A DNA stretch of 64,000 nucleotides, from positions 22,772 to 86,771 of the forward strand of contig CAZODI010000013.1 of the NCBI GenBank assembly GCA_964578535.1, given 5' to 3'. The notes beneath the pieces were generated by a model, which did no database searches, had not been told where the DNA came from, and saw only the letters and a program-made list of their open reading frames with translations. This document shows positions 61,596 to 64,000 of this stretch, piece by piece; the first letter of the stretch is position 1; every line of letters starts with the position of its first letter. This DNA comes from PHBD01 sp964578535 (GTDB lineage: Bacteria; Desulfobacterota; Syntrophia; Syntrophales; PHBD01). The translations under genes were made by a program, and so were the position numbers.

Positions 61596-62558
61596 ATGCC
61601 GGAACGATCGTCCAAGGGGGAGGGAAAGCAGGAACGATGGCTGAAGGTGACGCTCCTGAGCCCGCCGGAGATGTCGGACGCCCTGTCGAATTTCATGACC
61701 GAGCTGGGTGCCCAGGGAGTCTACCAGGAAACCCCTGTGATCCAGGATGAAAACGAGGATTTCCCCGGCCTGTCCCCCGAGGAGACCATCTATGCCTTCC
61801 TGCCGGTGGACGTCCGGATGGAGAACCGGATCGCATCGCTGACGGCGTACCTGGAAGACCTTGCGGAGCTCTTTCCCGACCTGCCCGCCGTCCGCCTGAA
61901 TCGGGAGATCATCGAGAATCCCGACTGGGGAGAGGCCTGGAAGAAGTACTTCAAGCCCATCCGGATGAGCCGCAGCATCGTCGTCAAACCCACCTGGGAG
62001 CGCTACGCATCCTCGGGCCGGGACATCATCATCGAGATCGATCCGGGCATGGCTTTCGGCACGGGCCAGCACCCGTCCACCCGCATGTGCCTGGAGGCCA
62101 TCGAGGACCTGATGCTGCACGGCCGCCACGAACTGAAATGGCACGTCCTCGACGTGGGGACCGGAACAGGCATCCTCGGAATCACCGCGGCCAAACTCGG
62201 CGCCGAGCGCGTCCTTTGCGTCGACGTCGACCGGAAGGCCGTCGAGGTTGCCCGGGAGAACGTGGCCATCAACCAGGTGGCCGAACGGGTGGCCGTGGTC
62301 AACCGGGACGTGGCGACCATCCGGGACTCCTTCAACCTGATCGTGGCCAACCTGACGGCCAAGCTCCTCCTCAAGCTGCGCGCCCACCTGACCTCCCTTC
62401 TGGACGACGGGGGATGGCTCATCCTGTCGGGCATCCTGGAGCAGCAGCGGGGTGCCATCGAAGAGCACTTCCTCACCGGCCAGCTCACGATCCAGCGGCT
62501 CGTGACGGAAAAGGAATGGATCTGCTACGCCCTGAGAAAGGGAGGGGGCGGCGCGTGA
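61596..62558 (+). CDS. prmA: Ribosomal protein L11 methyltransferase
   Basis: PrmA trimethylates L11 using SAM. The 320-residue protein has an N-terminal substrate domain (~20-120) and a Rossmann domain with 'GMAFGTGQHPSTRMCL' and 'LDVGTGTGILGITAAKLGA'. 'IVANLTAKLLLKL' replaces the usual NPPY-like motif with the NxxA form typical of PrmA. GGGAGAGG precedes ATG 61596. Its stop overlaps the start of rsmE. Confidence 0.92.
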   Translation: MPERSSKGEGKQERWLKVTLLSPPEMSDALSNFMTELGAQGVYQETPVIQDENEDFPGLSPEETIYAFLPVDVRMENRIASLTAYLEDLAELFPDLPAVRLNREIIENPDWGEAWKKYFKPIRMSRSIVVKPTWERYASSGRDIIIEIDPGMAFGTGQHPSTRMCLEAIEDLMLHGRHELKWHVLDVGTGTGILGITAAKLGAERVLCVDVDRKAVEVARENVAINQVAERVAVVNRDVATIRDSFNLIVANLTAKLLLKLRAHLTSLLDDGGWLILSGILEQQRGAIEEHFLTGQLTIQRLVTEKEWICYALRKGGGGA

Positions 62559-63340
62559 CCCGTCCGCGCATTTTCCTGGATTCCCTGCCGGAGCCCGGGG
62601 ATACCCGGACCATCGACGATTCCCGGAGCCACTACCTGAAGAACGTCCTCCGCCTCAAGGAGGGGGAGGAAATCGTCCTCAGCGACGGACGCGGCGCCGA
62701 GTGCGAAGCCGTCGTTTCGTATCCTGCCGGCGGCCGGGCGGAGTTGAAGATCCGGAACCAAGCCACCCGGAAATCCCAGGCGGTCCCGATCATCCTGGCC
62801 CAGTCCCTCCCGAAGGGGGACAAGATGGACGCCATCATCCGGCAGGTCGTGGAGCTGGGTGTCCGGCGGATCGTCCCCTACCGCTCGGCCCGCAGCGTCC
62901 CCAGGATCTCTGCCGACAAAGGCACGGCGCGCGTCGCCCGGTGGCAGCGCATCGCCGAGGAATCGGCCCGCCAGACCGGCCGCGCCCACATCCCACAGGT
63001 CGATCCCATCCACTCCTTTGAAGAGATGGTCCGGATGGCCCTTCCGGAGGACGCCTGCCGCCTGATCTTCTGGGAGGAGGAGAAGGAGGCGGGATTCCGG
63101 GAGACCCTGCGTAGCATTGGGGAAGGCACCGCGGCCTACTGCCTGATTGTCGGACCCGAGGGCGGCCTCTCGACCGACGAGGTCCGCCTGGCCCGGGAAG
63201 CGGGATTCCGGTCCGTCAGCCTGGGGAGAAACGTCCTCAAGGTGGAGACGGCCGCCCCGGCCGTCGTGGCCATGCTGCAGTACGAGATCGGCGGGCTCGG
63301 CACGGCCGGGGGAAAAACAACCCGGGAGGAGGTCCCTTGA
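62555..63340 (+). CDS. rsmE: 16S rRNA m3U1498 methyltransferase
   Basis: This SPOUT-class enzyme of 261 residues has an N-terminal PUA-like domain ('SHYLKNVLRLKEGEEIVLSD') and the C-terminal trefoil knot 'IVGPEGGLSTDEV' plus 'SLGRNVLKVETAAPAVV'. The start is GTG 62555, overlapping the prmA stop (GTGA), so translation is coupled. The prmA-rsmE order is frequent in bacteria. Confidence 0.94.
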   Translation: MTRPRIFLDSLPEPGDTRTIDDSRSHYLKNVLRLKEGEEIVLSDGRGAECEAVVSYPAGGRAELKIRNQATRKSQAVPIILAQSLPKGDKMDAIIRQVVELGVRRIVPYRSARSVPRISADKGTARVARWQRIAEESARQTGRAHIPQVDPIHSFEEMVRMALPEDACRLIFWEEEKEAGFRETLRSIGEGTAAYCLIVGPEGGLSTDEVRLAREAGFRSVSLGRNVLKVETAAPAVVAMLQYEIGGLGTAGGKTTREEVP

Positions 63341-63846
63341 ATTCGATGAACCCCTATGCCGGATTCTGGAGGCGGGCCTTCGCCATGTCGGTCGACTGGA
63401 TGATCCTCTCCACCATCGCCGTCTTCCTGTTCATCACGGGGGCCGTGGCCCTCAACCTCTCCTGGCTGCAGGGGGGACTGGCCTGGCCGGAGGACATCTT
63501 CGCGTCGGTGTCCACGTTCATGCTCCTGTACGCGCTCTCTCTCCTGTGCATGAACTGCTTCTACTTCACGTATTTCCACGGCCTCACCGGGCAGACCCCC
63601 GGGAAGATGCTCTTCCGGGTCCGGGTCGTCTGCCAGGACGGAACGCCGTTGCCGCCCGGCATCGCCTTCCTCCGCTGGGTGGGATACCACTTCTCGTCCA
63701 TCTTTCTCCTGGGCTTTCTCTGGGTTGCCGTGGATCCCCGCAAGCAGGGCTGGCACGACAAGATCGCCGGAACGGTCGTGGTCGTGGTCGGCGAGCGCCG
63801 CGAGAGCGCCCAGATGGCGCTTCCGCTCGGCCCGTACACGGGATAA
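63337..63846 (+). CDS. RDD family membrane protein
   Basis: The 169-residue protein has the RDD signature in 'GFWRRAFAMSVDWMIL', then three to four hydrophobic segments and the conserved 'GQTPGKMLFRVRVV' and 'QGWHDKIAGTVVVV'. Some RDD proteins are Na+/H+ antiporters; most are unassigned. The start is probably TTG 63337, overlapping the rsmE stop and preceded by GGAGGAGG five bases upstream; ATG 63346 would be too far from that site. Confidence 0.85.
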   Translation: MNSMNPYAGFWRRAFAMSVDWMILSTIAVFLFITGAVALNLSWLQGGLAWPEDIFASVSTFMLLYALSLLCMNCFYFTYFHGLTGQTPGKMLFRVRVVCQDGTPLPPGIAFLRWVGYHFSSIFLLGFLWVAVDPRKQGWHDKIAGTVVVVVGERRESAQMALPLGPYTG

Positions 63847-63853
63847 AAAGCGC

Positions 63854-63882
63854 TTGACAAGAAAAGGGAGATTTACTACAAA
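63854..63882 (+). promoter_or_regulatory. Promoter of tRNA-Phe
   Basis: A perfect TTGACA (63854-63859), a 17-base spacer and TACAAA (63877-63882) lie 36 bases before the tRNA. This is the clearest sigma-70 promoter in the window. Confidence 0.75.
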
Positions 63883-63918
63883 TCGCATCCCCAACGGGGG
63901 AGCAACCGATGCAAAAAC

Positions 63919-63994
63919 GGGCCGGTAGCTCAGTCGGTAGAGCACCGGACTGAAAATCCGGGTGTCGGCAGTTCAATTCTGCCCTGGCCCACCA
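63919..63994 (+). tRNA. tRNA-Phe (anticodon GAA)
   Basis: The 76-base cloverleaf is complete: acceptor GGGCCGG with CTGGCCC (one G-T), D arm GCTC/GAGC, anticodon arm CCGGA-CTGAAAA-TCCGG with anticodon GAA, variable loop GTGTC, T arm GGCAG-TTCAATT-CTGCC, discriminator A and an encoded CCA. Confidence 0.98.
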
Positions 63995-64000
63995 TGACAC

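Noticed and set aside
1..64000. CRISPR arrays, insertion sequences and integrase genes
   Set aside because: No regularly spaced repeats and no transposase or integrase motifs were seen; the only mobile-like feature is the palindromic element at 56062-56182.

Overview
The window reads as chromosomal DNA of an anaerobic, Gram-negative, high-GC bacterium, most like the Desulfobacterota (Syntrophia/Syntrophaceae-type 'deltaproteobacteria'). The basis is a heterodisulfide-reductase/flavin-oxidoreductase (Hdr-Flx) operon joined to an Nfn-type transhydrogenase, an ADP-forming acyl-CoA synthetase, oxygen-independent heme synthesis by the siroheme (Ahb) route, and Kdo/heptose genes for lipopolysaccharide. 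The taxon is inferred from gene content; no 16S rRNA is present.

Layout. 1-5750 (+): end of groEL, terminator, ileS-lspA, then a KtrB/KtrA K+ uptake pair. 5764-12914: acyl-CoA synthetase and a divergent CoA-transferase, then a TRAP transporter (dctPQM, minus strand). 12915-14828: a small membrane protein divergent from atpZ-atpI-atpB, closed by a strong bidirectional terminator. 14937-26745 (-): an electron-transfer operon running hdrA (1474-residue fusion)-flxD-flxC-hdrC-hdrB-flxB-flxA and then nfnA-nfnB. 27088-30357 (+): Hsp33, an enolase-superfamily enzyme and a zinc alcohol dehydrogenase. 30484-34686 (-): a small membrane protein and a compact set of three radical-SAM genes. 34855-36742 (-): an AAA ATPase plus TOPRIM-like DUF4276 gene in visibly AT-richer DNA, a likely defence pair. 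36879-44048 (-): rRNA methyltransferase, murI, a ketosynthase plus a catalytically dead ketosynthase, AMP-ligase and acyl-CoA dehydrogenase, nearly all abutting or overlapping. 44212-49903 (+): kdnB-kdnA-hldD-kdsB-acyltransferase-Spy-like, an amino-Kdo (Kdo8N) and inner-core LPS operon. 50009-61437 (-): tetrapyrrole genes (precorrin-2 dehydrogenase, ccsB/hemX, hemA, hemC, cobA-hemD, hemB, ahbC, ahbD, one ahbA/B), interrupted by a palindromic repeat, a secreted protein, a VapBC pair and an EF-hand protein. 61596-63994 (+): prmA, rsmE, an RDD membrane protein and tRNA-Phe.

How the parts may work together (inference). Acyl-CoA intermediates are handled by the CoA-transferase and ADP-forming synthetase, which conserves ATP. 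NADH, NADPH and ferredoxin pools are balanced by Hdr-Flx and Nfn. The tetrapyrrole genes run from glutamyl-tRNA to siroheme and on to heme b without oxygen, feeding cytochromes through CcsB/HemX. The parts most likely to repay attention are the HdrA-NfnB-HdrA fusion, the three-gene radical-SAM cluster with an internally duplicated member, the ketosynthase/decoy pair, and the AAA-TOPRIM island.
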